Below, piece after piece: positions 36,289-45,170 of a DNA stretch of 64,000 nt. The DNA comes from Bacteroidia bacterium (GTDB taxonomy: Bacteria > Bacteroidota > Bacteroidia > SpSt-205): positions 1 through 64,000 of the forward strand of contig JANXCX010000002.1 in NCBI GenBank assembly GCA_025059535.1. The letters are read 5' to 3'. The translations under genes and the position numbers were made by a program. Position 1 is the first letter of the stretch, and each line of letters starts with the position of its first letter. The notes under the pieces were generated by a model that saw only the letters and a program-made list of their open reading frames with translations, did no database searches and had not been told where the DNA came from.

Positions 36289-37530
36289 ATAGGCGGGGGC
36301 AAAGAAAGCGGAAGCCCGCTGTAGGGTATGCACGAGGCGGTCTATTTCCTCAGGCAGGTTGTAAAACGCCAGAGAGGCCCGCACGGTGGCTGGTACCCCT
36401 AAGGCCTCCATAAGAGGCTGCGCGCAGTGGTGGCCTACGCGCACCGCTATACCGGCACTATCCAGCAGGGTGCCTATGTCGTGCGCGTGGATATCGGCGA
36501 TATTGAAGGACCAAATCGCCCCTTTAGGCCTAGCCGTGCCGTAGAGCTGAAGCCCCTCTACCGAATGCAGACAGGCCTCTGCGTACTCGGTCAGATACGC
36601 CTCATAGGTCTGGATAAAATCCCACCCCACGCGCCGCCCTAGATAGCGTATGGCTTCCGCTAAGGCAATAGCTTCCACAATCGGTGGCGTGCCCGCCTCA
36701 AACTTAGCTGGCGGTGGCGCAAATACGCTAGCTTCCCAAGTTACCTGCCGAATCATATCTCCACCCCCTTGGTAAGGTGGGAGCTTTTCCCCCCACGGGG
36801 CACGCATATATACTACACCGATTCCTGTCGGCCCATAGAGCTTGTGGCCCGAAAAAACCAGAAAGTCTATGTCCCATTTTTGTACGTCTATCGGGTGATG
36901 GACTACAGCCTGGCAAGCATCTACGAGGATAGGGATACCCTGCTGGCGGGCCAGGCGGGCTACTTCGGCGACCGGCATTTCCGTGCCTAGCACATTTGAC
37001 ATAGCTGTAATCGCAATAAGACGCGTTTTGGCCGAAAGGGCCGAGCGGAGCTGATTTAGATCTAATCCGCCTTCTGGTGTAAGGGGTACGGGTCGCAGGC
37101 GAATAGGTACTTCTTGTGCCACTAAGTGCCATGGCACGATATTGGCGTGGTGCTCGGCTTGGGTAACTACCACTTCGTCGCCAGGCTGGAAGAGAATACG
37201 CCGCAGGCCCTGAGCAATCAGGTTGATACCTTCGGTAGCCCCGCGCACGAAGACAATCTCAGCCTCTGAGGCTGCACCTATAAATTCCGCTACAGTTACG
37301 CGAGCTTCTTCATAAAGGCGTGTGGTATCTTGACTCATCCAGTGAATGCCCCGATGAATATTGGCATAGCAGGTAGAGAAAATGCGCCCAAACGTATCTA
37401 TGACGACCTTGGGTTTCTGAGCACTGGCGGCGTTATCCAGATAAACTAAGGTATGACCCGAGGGATGTCGCTGGCTTAGGAGGGGAAAGTCCGCCCGTAG
37501 CCGCCGAGCTTCGCGGATAAGCTCCTGCAT
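36286..37530 (-). CDS. sufS: Cysteine desulfurase, SufS type
   Basis: YLDNAASAQKPKVVID, NIHRGIHWMSQDTT, SGHKLYGPTGIGVVY, RVGHHCAQPLMEALG; start at MQELIREARRL. Confidence 0.95.
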   Translation of the reverse strand: MQELIREARRLRADFPLLSQRHPSGHTLVYLDNAASAQKPKVVIDTFGRIFSTCYANIHRGIHWMSQDTTRLYEEARVTVAEFIGAASEAEIVFVRGATEGINLIAQGLRRILFQPGDEVVVTQAEHHANIVPWHLVAQEVPIRLRPVPLTPEGGLDLNQLRSALSAKTRLIAITAMSNVLGTEMPVAEVARLARQQGIPILVDACQAVVHHPIDVQKWDIDFLVFSGHKLYGPTGIGVVYMRAPWGEKLPPYQGGGDMIRQVTWEASVFAPPPAKFEAGTPPIVEAIALAEAIRYLGRRVGWDFIQTYEAYLTEYAEACLHSVEGLQLYGTARPKGAIWSFNIADIHAHDIGTLLDSAGIAVRVGHHCAQPLMEALGVPATVRASLAFYNLPEEIDRLVHTLQRASAFFAPAY

Positions 37531-37542
37531 AGAAGGACAAAA

Positions 37543-37550
37543 CAAAAATA
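37543..37550 (-). promoter_or_regulatory. -7 motif TATTTTTG upstream of sufS
   Basis: TAnnTTTG match, 12 nt before ATG. Confidence 0.4.
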
Positions 37551-37562
37551 AAACCAGTCTAA

Positions 37563-37791
37563 ATAACCTTTCCCTTGGGCGGTGGGTTAGAGCGGCAAAG
37601 TCTGCTAGGGGTGGAAGGGGGCAGAGAGATTCGGCACTTCTCAAGCAAGAGGGCCTAGCGGCAGCGGAGAAGGGCCCTCGAGGAAAACTGCCCAATTAGA
37701 CCTCGCCCTCCTCGAGCGGCTGGGGGGTGAGACTAAGTTCCTCAAATCGGCCGCAGACCGCTTTCTGAGAAAGAGAAATGGGGGGGGTTAT
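37563..37791 (+). ncRNA. Putative structured RNA of unknown class between sufS and ferredoxin genes
   Basis: Hand fold. P1 ATAACCTTTCCC(37563-37574)/GGGGGGGGTTAT(37780-37791); P2 AGCG(37591-37594)+GTCTGC(37600-37605)/GCAGACCGCT(37753-37762); P3 GGGCAG(37619-37624)/CTGCCC(37688-37693); P4 GAGGGCC(37649-37655)/GGCCCTC(37673-37679); P5 CTCGCCCTCC(37702-37711)/GGGGGGTGAG(37722-37731) extended by TTAG/CTAA. G-U pairs in P1 and P5 favour the plus strand. Confidence 0.45.
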
Positions 37792-37794
37792 GTT

Positions 37795-37802
37795 TATATT
37801 TG
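37795..37802 (+). promoter_or_regulatory. -7 motif TATATTTG upstream of ferredoxin gene
   Basis: TAnnTTTG match, 8 nt before ATG. Confidence 0.45.
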
Positions 37803-37810
37803 TCGAACTT

Positions 37811-38212
37811 ATGGCAATTCACATCACGGACGATTGCATCAACTGCGGGGCTTGTGAGCCCGAGTGTCCAAATAATGCGATTTACGAAGGGGGGGTTCAG
37901 TGGCGCTATCGGGACGGGACGGGGCTAACAGGGGTTATCCCTCTGCCTAATGGGTTGGTATTAGATGCCGATGCACCGCACCCACCTATTTCTACGGAGT
38001 ATTACTACATTGTGCCCAGTAAATGTACGGAGTGCATGGGCTTCCATGAGGAGCCGCAGTGTGCCGCAGTTTGTCCTGTAGATTGCTGTCTGCCCGACCC
38101 AGACCATCGCGAGACGCCCGAGCAGCTTTTGGCTAAAAAAGCCTTCCTGCATGATGGGGCAGCTCCGCCCGCCGATATTCAGGTGTATTTGGAGGACTTA
38201 GAGCGGATTTAG
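37811..38212 (+). CDS. 4Fe-4S dicluster ferredoxin
   Basis: [24 protein letters not shown]...[22 protein letters not shown]. Confidence 0.93.
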   Translation: MAIHITDDCINCGACEPECPNNAIYEGGVQWRYRDGTGLTGVIPLPNGLVLDADAPHPPISTEYYYIVPSKCTECMGFHEEPQCAAVCPVDCCLPDPDHRETPEQLLAKKAFLHDGAAPPADIQVYLEDLERI

Positions 38213-38213
38213 G

Positions 38214-38921
38214 GTGGCCCTTATTCGTTTAGAGCGGGTAAGTAAATTCTACCCCCTGGGCGATAGAGGCGTATGGGCCCTGCGGGAAGTCTCCTTTACT
38301 ATAGAAACTGGGGAACTGGTGGCTATTATAGGGCCCTCGGGTTCAGGGAAGAGTACGCTCATGCATATTTTGGGCTGTCTGGACAGGCCCACGGAAGGGC
38401 GCTATTACCTACAGGGACGAGAGGTTACGGGCCTTTCCGAAGCCGAGCTGGCGCGCGTGCGTAACCGGCTAATCGGGTTTGTATTCCAGAGCTTTCATTT
38501 GCTGCCGCGCTATACGGCTTTAGAGAATGTGGCCCTGCCGCTGGTCTATGCCGGTGTAGGGCGGCGGGAGCGCCTCAGACGGGCTAAGGCCATGCTGGAG
38601 GCGGTGGGGCTTGGTGAGCGGCTTCACCACCGCCCAAACGAGCTTTCAGGAGGCCAGCGCCAGCGCGTGGCTATCGCCCGCGCCCTCGTAAATAATCCCG
38701 CTCTTCTTTTAGCCGACGAACCCACCGGGAATCTAGACTCAGCTACCAGCGAGGAAATCCTCCAGCTTTTTTTACACCTTCATGGACAGGGGCATACCGT
38801 AGTAATCGTTACGCATGAGCCGACTATTGCGCAGCGCATGCATCGCCAGCTTGTGCTGCGCGATGGCCAAATTGTAGCAGACCAGAAGACCCTCGCCGCT
38901 GCGCCTGTCTATGGAAAATAG
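38214..38921 (+). CDS. ABC transporter ATP-binding protein (LolD/MacB type), GTG start
   Basis: [52 protein letters not shown]. Confidence 0.93.
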   Translation: MALIRLERVSKFYPLGDRGVWALREVSFTIETGELVAIIGPSGSGKSTLMHILGCLDRPTEGRYYLQGREVTGLSEAELARVRNRLIGFVFQSFHLLPRYTALENVALPLVYAGVGRRERLRRAKAMLEAVGLGERLHHRPNELSGGQRQRVAIARALVNNPALLLADEPTGNLDSATSEEILQLFLHLHGQGHTVVIVTHEPTIAQRMHRQLVLRDGQIVADQKTLAAAPVYGK

Positions 38922-40251
38922 CTATAAGGCTATTTGGCGGCTAGCGCTACCTATCATGGGCGCTAGCCTAGCCCAAAATGCCGTATCCCTAATAGACACC
39001 CTATTTTTAGGGCTTTTAGGCCGTGTTCCTTTAGCGGCAGGTGGGATTGGGGTGGTAATTTTTCTAACTATTGGCTTTGTTGGGCTTGGGATAGGGACGG
39101 GGGTGCAGGTGCTAGCAGCCCAGCTCTTAGGCGCAGGGCAAGCGGTGAGCCTAGGCACCCTTCTACGCCAAGCCCTCTGGATGAGCGGCGCGGTCGGCCT
39201 AGGGCTTACCTTCCTCGTGTGGCAGGGGAGCCCTGTCCTTCTGCCCCTTCTTCTCAGCCACGAGGCTACCTTGACCACTACTACCCTTTTTCTGCAGGGG
39301 CGCAGCTTAGAGCTTCTCCCCCTTATGCTCTTCGGGGCCCTGCGCGGCTACTACAGCGGTACGGGCCAGACCCCCTATATCTTCCAAGCCAATCTCCTAC
39401 TCGCCCTTACGAATCTGGCCTTAAATGCCCTTTTCGTGCTGGGCCTAGGTTGGGGGCTGTATGGCGTGATTTTAGGCTCAGTGCTGGCCCAGTATGTGGC
39501 TACGATCTATCTCTTTGTGTGTCTGCCTTATCAACGGTATCCGCTGCGTCAGTCAGCTGCAGGGCGTTGGCTGAGGCCTCTCTTACGCTATGCTGGCCCT
39601 GCGGTGCTTCAAAACCTCGTAGGGATGACGGGTTGGGTAGTGTTTTTCCTTCTTATAGAGCGGCGAGGACCTGTGGCCCTGGCTTCGGCTAACATAGTGC
39701 GCAGCATTTACAGCTTTGTGATGCTTCCAGCTTGGGCGTTTTCCACGGCAGTAGGTACGCTTGTGGGCTACTTCTGGGGTGCAAGGCAGCCAGCGGCGCT
39801 GAGGCAGACTTTCCAGCGCGCCTGGCGCCTTACCCAGGGTATAAATACGCTGCTGGCGCTTGGGCTTGCCGGAAGTGCGCCAACCCTAACCAGCTTCTTC
39901 ACGACAGATGCTTATATCCGCCAAGAAGCGGCTCAGGGCTTATATATGATTGCTATCTCTATCTTTCTCATGCCTACCTCGGCCCTGCTGCTCTCAGCGG
40001 TGGTAGCGATGGGACTAGTGGTAGCGGCCTTCGTGGTGGAGGTAGCTATCATTCTGGTTTATGTGGGGTATGCGGTATGGCTTAATTCAGCTGGGGCGAG
40101 CCTTACTTGGCTTTGGTCGGCGGAGTGGGTGTATTGGGTGCCTTCGGCGATTGTACTGGGCTGGCTAGCTCTGAGGCGCCTATACCACCTTAGGCAAAAT
40201 CTGTTAGCTTCGCCGCATGCGGCGGGTACCACCGTGGCCGGCGTGGCTTAA
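38911..40251 (+). CDS. MATE family efflux transporter
   Basis: 12 TM pattern; LALPIMGASLAQNAVSLIDTLFLGLLG; RGYYSGTGQTPYIFQANL. Confidence 0.9.
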   Translation: MENSYKAIWRLALPIMGASLAQNAVSLIDTLFLGLLGRVPLAAGGIGVVIFLTIGFVGLGIGTGVQVLAAQLLGAGQAVSLGTLLRQALWMSGAVGLGLTFLVWQGSPVLLPLLLSHEATLTTTTLFLQGRSLELLPLMLFGALRGYYSGTGQTPYIFQANLLLALTNLALNALFVLGLGWGLYGVILGSVLAQYVATIYLFVCLPYQRYPLRQSAAGRWLRPLLRYAGPAVLQNLVGMTGWVVFFLLIERRGPVALASANIVRSIYSFVMLPAWAFSTAVGTLVGYFWGARQPAALRQTFQRAWRLTQGINTLLALGLAGSAPTLTSFFTTDAYIRQEAAQGLYMIAISIFLMPTSALLLSAVVAMGLVVAAFVVEVAIILVYVGYAVWLNSAGASLTWLWSAEWVYWVPSAIVLGWLALRRLYHLRQNLLASPHAAGTTVAGVA

Positions 40252-40945
40252 GTCGCCACCTACGCCGCCCCCAGGTAAACTGCTCGTTGCCCTTACGGGA
40301 GCCGGTATATCGGCTGAAAGCGGCCTTTCCACCTTTCGGGACAGCGGCGGCCTCTGGGAAAAGTACTCCATCTACGAAGTAGCTACCCCAGAGGCCTGGC
40401 TGCGCAACCCCGAGCTCGTGCTGCGCTTCTACAACGAGCGCCGCAGCCAGCTGGCTCAAGTACAGCCTAACCGCGCGCACTATATTCTCAAAGAGCTGGA
40501 GGAACACTTCACCGTCATCATAATCACGCAAAACGTGGATGACCTCCATGAGCGGGCCGGCTCCACTTATGTGCTCCACCTACATGGTCACCTCACGCGC
40601 GCCCGCAGTACAGGAGATGAAGAGCTGGTGTATGAAATTGGCTACAATTCTATCACCCTTCAGGATCGGTGTGAGCGGGGCTATCCGCTTCGGCCTGACG
40701 TGGTGTGGTTTGGGGAGGCGGTGCCAGCCTATCCAATAGCGGAGTCTTGGGCGCGGCGGGCCGATATCTTCGTGGTAGTAGGGAGCTCGCTCCAGGTATA
40801 TCCAGCGGCGGGACTGGTAGAAGAGGCATATAGGGCGCGCAAATTTCTTATAGATCCGCGCCCTACCCTCACCGAAGGGATAGAGGTGATTGCGGCGCCG
40901 GCTTCGGCTGGCCTAGAGCGACTTAAGGCTATTCTACTCGGGTGA
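40217..40945 (+). CDS. cobB: Sir2-family NAD-dependent protein deacylase, zinc-less variant
   Basis: LTGAGISAESGLSTFRDSGGLWEKY, TQNVDDLHERAGS, LHGHL, RPDVVWFGE, VVGSSLQVYPA; no CxxC pairs. Confidence 0.9.
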   Translation: MRRVPPWPAWLKSPPTPPPGKLLVALTGAGISAESGLSTFRDSGGLWEKYSIYEVATPEAWLRNPELVLRFYNERRSQLAQVQPNRAHYILKELEEHFTVIIITQNVDDLHERAGSTYVLHLHGHLTRARSTGDEELVYEIGYNSITLQDRCERGYPLRPDVVWFGEAVPAYPIAESWARRADIFVVVGSSLQVYPAAGLVEEAYRARKFLIDPRPTLTEGIEVIAAPASAGLERLKAILLG

Positions 40946-42327
40946 GGCGGCTTCTGTGGGCGGTAGGGCTGAGCGGCTGTGCCTCCGTCCAGGCGCCTAC
41001 GGGTGGTCCGCCAGACCTTCAGCCCCCCCACCTGCGTCGCATACAGGTTCGCCAGAAAGGCTCTACCCTCTACCTTACTTTGGTATGGGATGAATACCTC
41101 TCGCTGAGCTCTACCCTCACACCGACCGGCGTCTGGACTAATCCCTCCTTTCCCATGACGACTAAGCTGCGAGGCAAAAAGGTTCTTGTGCGCTTAGACA
41201 GCCTCGCGCCAGGCAGCTGTGTGGCGGTGTGGGCCGGCCAAGGGATTAAGGACTTTACCGAAAACAATCCTATTCCGCCTCAGCTTGTCTGGAAAAGCTG
41301 TATTGATACCTTAGATACCTTAGAGGTGCGCTTACCCCTTGCGGGGGCGGCTGAGGTTAAGGAGCCCATATGGGGGGAGGTGTATACGGAGACCTTGAGC
41401 TACCGCTTCATGGGATGGAAAGGCGCCCTCTACTGCCGTGGGCTTCCTCCGGGCACCTACAGCGGCTGGGCTTGGGTAGATATAGATGGAAGCGGAAATT
41501 GGAGCCTCCACGAACCCGTTTATCTGCCAGCTGTCCCTCTGAGTTGGCCTACCTCCGATACCCTTCGGCCGTGGCATGCCTATACCGTAGATACTGTGCC
41601 GCCTCGGCCGCCTTCCCTCTTAATTATCGCCCCCGAATCCTTGGGCCTCTTTTCGTTTGCGGAGCCCATCTATTTTCTTTCTCCTCAGCCTAGCCTGAGG
41701 GCCCTCCTTACGGAGCAGGCTTTGCTGGTGCGCTTGGGAGATTCCATAGAGGTAGCAGACTCGGCCGGTAATAGACAGAAATTTCCTCTACATCCGACTC
41801 CCTTAGATACGCCAGCGGCAAATCTGCGGCTCTTCTGGCCAGCGGCTCTGAATGCCGTTACGCCGTGGCTTGTGCTTCGGACAGTAGATTCTCTACCTCA
41901 ACGGGATACCTTCTGGACGGCCCAAATAGAGGGTAAGTGGTATATAGGCTATGCCCGCCTAGAGGGTCGGGAGATTTGTCTTAGTCCTCTGCCAGTAGAG
42001 GGGGAAGTGGAGTTTCGCTTTTGGGATACGGTGCGGGTGCGCCTGCCAGCGCGCAAGTATCCCCTTACGCTTCCCACCGATTCGGTTGGATGGGGCTGGC
42101 GCCTATATGGGCCAACCCTTTTAGGCGGGGCGCCCTATGTGGATGCGCCCTTTGGTGCGGTACTTTGGCTGCCTCCCGGGCGCTACCCTGCGCGCCGGCT
42201 TGAGTGCAAGCCGCCCTGCAGCCCAGTCGGACTGAAAAATGGCCGGCCTTTCTACCAAGGCGTAGGCGGAAGCCGACTAATACAGCTCAGTGTAGGCGAG
42301 GATAGCTCCAAGCCCGAAGGGCCCTAA
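40942..42327 (+). CDS. Ig-like domain lipoprotein of Bacteroidota type
   Basis: LSGCASVQAPTGGPPDLQPPHLRR lipobox and Big_5-type N-terminus. Confidence 0.75.
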   Translation: MRRLLWAVGLSGCASVQAPTGGPPDLQPPHLRRIQVRQKGSTLYLTLVWDEYLSLSSTLTPTGVWTNPSFPMTTKLRGKKVLVRLDSLAPGSCVAVWAGQGIKDFTENNPIPPQLVWKSCIDTLDTLEVRLPLAGAAEVKEPIWGEVYTETLSYRFMGWKGALYCRGLPPGTYSGWAWVDIDGSGNWSLHEPVYLPAVPLSWPTSDTLRPWHAYTVDTVPPRPPSLLIIAPESLGLFSFAEPIYFLSPQPSLRALLTEQALLVRLGDSIEVADSAGNRQKFPLHPTPLDTPAANLRLFWPAALNAVTPWLVLRTVDSLPQRDTFWTAQIEGKWYIGYARLEGREICLSPLPVEGEVEFRFWDTVRVRLPARKYPLTLPTDSVGWGWRLYGPTLLGGAPYVDAPFGAVLWLPPGRYPARRLECKPPCSPVGLKNGRPFYQGVGGSRLIQLSVGEDSSKPEGP

Positions 42328-42359
42328 GGGGGCTAGTTCCTCCGACCCTTTTCATTTTG

Positions 42360-42367
42360 TACTTTCG
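42360..42367 (+). promoter_or_regulatory. -7-like motif TACTTTCG upstream of leuS
   Basis: One mismatch to TAnnTTTG; 7 nt before ATG. Confidence 0.35.
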
Positions 42368-42374
42368 CAGAAGC

Positions 42375-45170
42375 ATGCGCTTCGCCGATATAGACGCTAA
42401 GTGGCAAGCGCGCTGGGATTCCCTAGAGGCCTATGAGGTAGTTGAAGACCCCCAGCGCCCTAAATACTACGTGTTGGACATGTTCCCTTATCCCTCTGGG
42501 GCAGGCCTCCATGTGGGGCACCCTTTGGGTTATATTGCCACGGATATTATCGCCCGTTACAAGCGCCACCAAGGCTATGTGGTACTGCATCCAATGGGCT
42601 TTGACTCCTTCGGCCTACCCGCAGAGCAGTATGCCTTGCGTACGGGTATCCATCCCGCTATCACGACGGAGAATAACATCGCGCGGTATACGGCTCAGCT
42701 TAAGCGAATCGGATTAGGCTATCCCTGGAGGCGTGCCGTACGGACCAGCGATCCCAGCTATTATCGCTGGACGCAGTGGATTTTCCTTCAGCTTTTTAGC
42801 CACTGGTATGATAAAAAGCAGCAGAAGGCCCGACCCATCTCCGAGCTGGAGGCGATTTTTGCGCGCTCAGGTAATATCGGGGTAGAGGCGGCAACGAGTT
42901 ATGAGGGGATATTTGATGCGGCGACGTGGGCGCAATGGGATTGGGCCCAGCGTCAGCGCGTGCTCCTTCATTATCGTCTGGCGTATGTGCAGGAGAGTTT
43001 AGTGAATTGGTGTCCGGCTTTGGGTACGGTGCTGGCCAATGAGGAGGTGCGGGATGGCCTTTCGGAGCGCGGGGGCCATCCGGTTTATCGGATTCCCATG
43101 CGCCAGTGGTTTTTGCGCATCACGGCGTATGCCGATAGGCTTCTGGCGCACTTGGAGGAGCTGGATTGGCCCGAAGCCATCAAAGAGCAGCAGCGCTACT
43201 GGATAGGCCGTTCGGAAGGGGCCTACATAGACTTTCTGGCACAAACCCCTACAGGCCAGACGGCGCGCATCCGGGTTTTTTCTACTCGGCCCGATACGCT
43301 CTGGGGTGCTACCTTTTTAGTGCTGGCGCCCGAGCACCCTTTAGTAGAGACGCTTACGGATGCGGCGCAGCGAGAAGCCGTAGCGCAGTATCGGCAGATG
43401 GCACAAAATCGTTTAGAACGCGATCGGCTCGCCAGCAGCGGCAAACCCACGGGCGTATGGCTGGGCACCTACGCCGAGCATCCCTACACGGGTGAGAAGC
43501 TCCCTATTTACATCAGCGATTATGTGCTAATGGGCTATGGCACGGGGGCTATTATGGGTGTGCCGGCCCATGACGGCCGAGACTGGGCCTTTGCGCGGCA
43601 CTTCGGTCTGCCTATCCGCTCCATTCTGGCTGACGTATCCGTGGAAGGGGGCGCCTACGAATCGCGCGAAGGACGCCTTATAAACTCCGATTTCCTTACG
43701 GGACTTTCTGTATCGGAGGCTATTCAGGTCATTAGCCAGCGCCTGGCAATGGATGGGAAAGGCGGCCCAGCCGTTCAATACCGCTTGCGGGATGCCGTTT
43801 TCTCCCGTCAGCGCTACTGGGGTGAGCCTTTTCCCATTGTGTGGCGTGGTGATATACCTATACCCCTTTCTGAGGACGAGCTGCCCGTGGAGCTTCCGCC
43901 CATAGAGAAGTACGAGCCCACGGGGGATGGCCGTTCGCCGCTAGCCCGGCTGGAAAGCTGGGTAAAACAGGCCGATGGCACCCTTCGCGAAACGGATACT
44001 ATGCCCGGTTGGGCCGGCTCCAGTTGGTACTTTCTGCGCTATACCGACCCGCATAATCCCCATGCCCTCGCGGACCCCGAAAAGCTTCGCTACTGGCTGC
44101 CTGTAGACCTTTATGTAGGCGGGGCTGAGCATGCCGTAGGCCATCTCCTCTACGCCCGTTTTTGGACCCACTTTCTCTATGATATCGGAATTAGTCCAGT
44201 GAAGGAGCCTTTCCGTAAGCTGGTCAATCAGGGCATGATTCTGGGCCGTTCCATCCTTATTTACAAGCGCAAGGATGCCCCTACCTTCGTCTCAGCCGAT
44301 CTTATCCCTGAATCTGAACGTTCGGCCTACTTGCCCGTGCGGGTAGAAGTAAGCCTAGTGGAGGATACCCAAGTAGATATAGAAGGCTTTCGGCGCTGGA
44401 TGCCCGAGTATAAAGATGCCGAATTTGTCCGAAATGCCCAAGGGTCCTTCCATGGAGAGCCCTTGATTGAAAAAATGTCCAAATCTTTCCACAATGTAGT
44501 TACGCCGGATGCCTTGTGCGAGCAGTATGGGGCCGATGCCTTTCGGCTTTATGAGATGTTTTTGGGGCCTCTTACGCACACAAAGCCCTGGGATCCGCGC
44601 GGGATTCAAGGCACCTATCAATTCCTGCGGCGTCTGTGGCGCTTTTTGGTAGGGGAGGAGGAAGGTGATGAAGCGCCTCTTCAGCTTAGCGAGGCGGAGC
44701 CTACTTCAGTTGAGCTGCGGCTCCTCCACACCCTTATCAAACGCGTTACGGAGGACATAGAGCGCCTCAGCCTGAATACCTGTGTAGCCCACTTCATGTC
44801 GTTTCTCAATGAGATGCAGCGGCTGGGCTGCCGCAAACGTGCCATATGGAAGCCGTTCTTTGTTCTTTTAGAGCCCTTTGCGCCGCACATTGCCTGCGAG
44901 TTGTGGGAGCGCAGCGGCGAAAGCGGCTTTCTGTGGGAGATGGCCTGGCCAGAGTGGTCAGAGGAGTATCTGCGAGAGGAAACTATTACCTACCCTGTCA
45001 CCATAAATGGCAAGTTGCGTTTCCATCTGGAAGTAGCCGAGGAGACTCCGCTGGAGGAAATCCAAGAAAAGGTGCGGACGGATGCGCGCCTTGTGAAATA
45101 CCTCAATGGCAAAGTCATTCAAAAGATTATAGTGGTGCCTCGTAAGATTATAAATGTAGTGGCGGTATGA
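42375..45170 (+). CDS. leuS: Leucyl-tRNA synthetase
   Basis: FPYPSGAGLHVGHPLGY (HIGH), VLMGYGTGAIMGVPAHDGRD editing domain, EKMSKSFHNVV (KMSKS). Confidence 0.98.
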   Translation: MRFADIDAKWQARWDSLEAYEVVEDPQRPKYYVLDMFPYPSGAGLHVGHPLGYIATDIIARYKRHQGYVVLHPMGFDSFGLPAEQYALRTGIHPAITTENNIARYTAQLKRIGLGYPWRRAVRTSDPSYYRWTQWIFLQLFSHWYDKKQQKARPISELEAIFARSGNIGVEAATSYEGIFDAATWAQWDWAQRQRVLLHYRLAYVQESLVNWCPALGTVLANEEVRDGLSERGGHPVYRIPMRQWFLRITAYADRLLAHLEELDWPEAIKEQQRYWIGRSEGAYIDFLAQTPTGQTARIRVFSTRPDTLWGATFLVLAPEHPLVETLTDAAQREAVAQYRQMAQNRLERDRLASSGKPTGVWLGTYAEHPYTGEKLPIYISDYVLMGYGTGAIMGVPAHDGRDWAFARHFGLPIRSILADVSVEGGAYESREGRLINSDFLTGLSVSEAIQVISQRLAMDGKGGPAVQYRLRDAVFSRQRYWGEPFPIVWRGDIPIPLSEDELPVELPPIEKYEPTGDGRSPLARLESWVKQADGTLRETDTMPGWAGSSWYFLRYTDPHNPHALADPEKLRYWLPVDLYVGGAEHAVGHLLYARFWTHFLYDIGISPVKEPFRKLVNQGMILGRSILIYKRKDAPTFVSADLIPESERSAYLPVRVEVSLVEDTQVDIEGFRRWMPEYKDAEFVRNAQGSFHGEPLIEKMSKSFHNVVTPDALCEQYGADAFRLYEMFLGPLTHTKPWDPRGIQGTYQFLRRLWRFLVGEEEGDEAPLQLSEAEPTSVELRLLHTLIKRVTEDIERLSLNTCVAHFMSFLNEMQRLGCRKRAIWKPFFVLLEPFAPHIACELWERSGESGFLWEMAWPEWSEEYLREETITYPVTINGKLRFHLEVAEETPLEEIQEKVRTDARLVKYLNGKVIQKIIVVPRKIINVVAV

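Noticed and set aside
37531-37580. T-rich run on the minus strand (TTTTATTTTTGTTTT) after a weak hairpin, suggesting a minus-strand ncRNA terminator
   Set aside because: The T-run is also the sufS -7 promoter motif, and the G-U pairs in the main helices favour the plus strand. Not excluded completely.
37606-37624. AGGGGTGGAAGGGGGCAGA resembles the SRP RNA apical AGGTCCGGAAGGAAGCAGC
   Set aside because: The CC/GG pairs closing the GGAA loop are lost (GU opposite GG), and the context does not fold as SRP domain IV.
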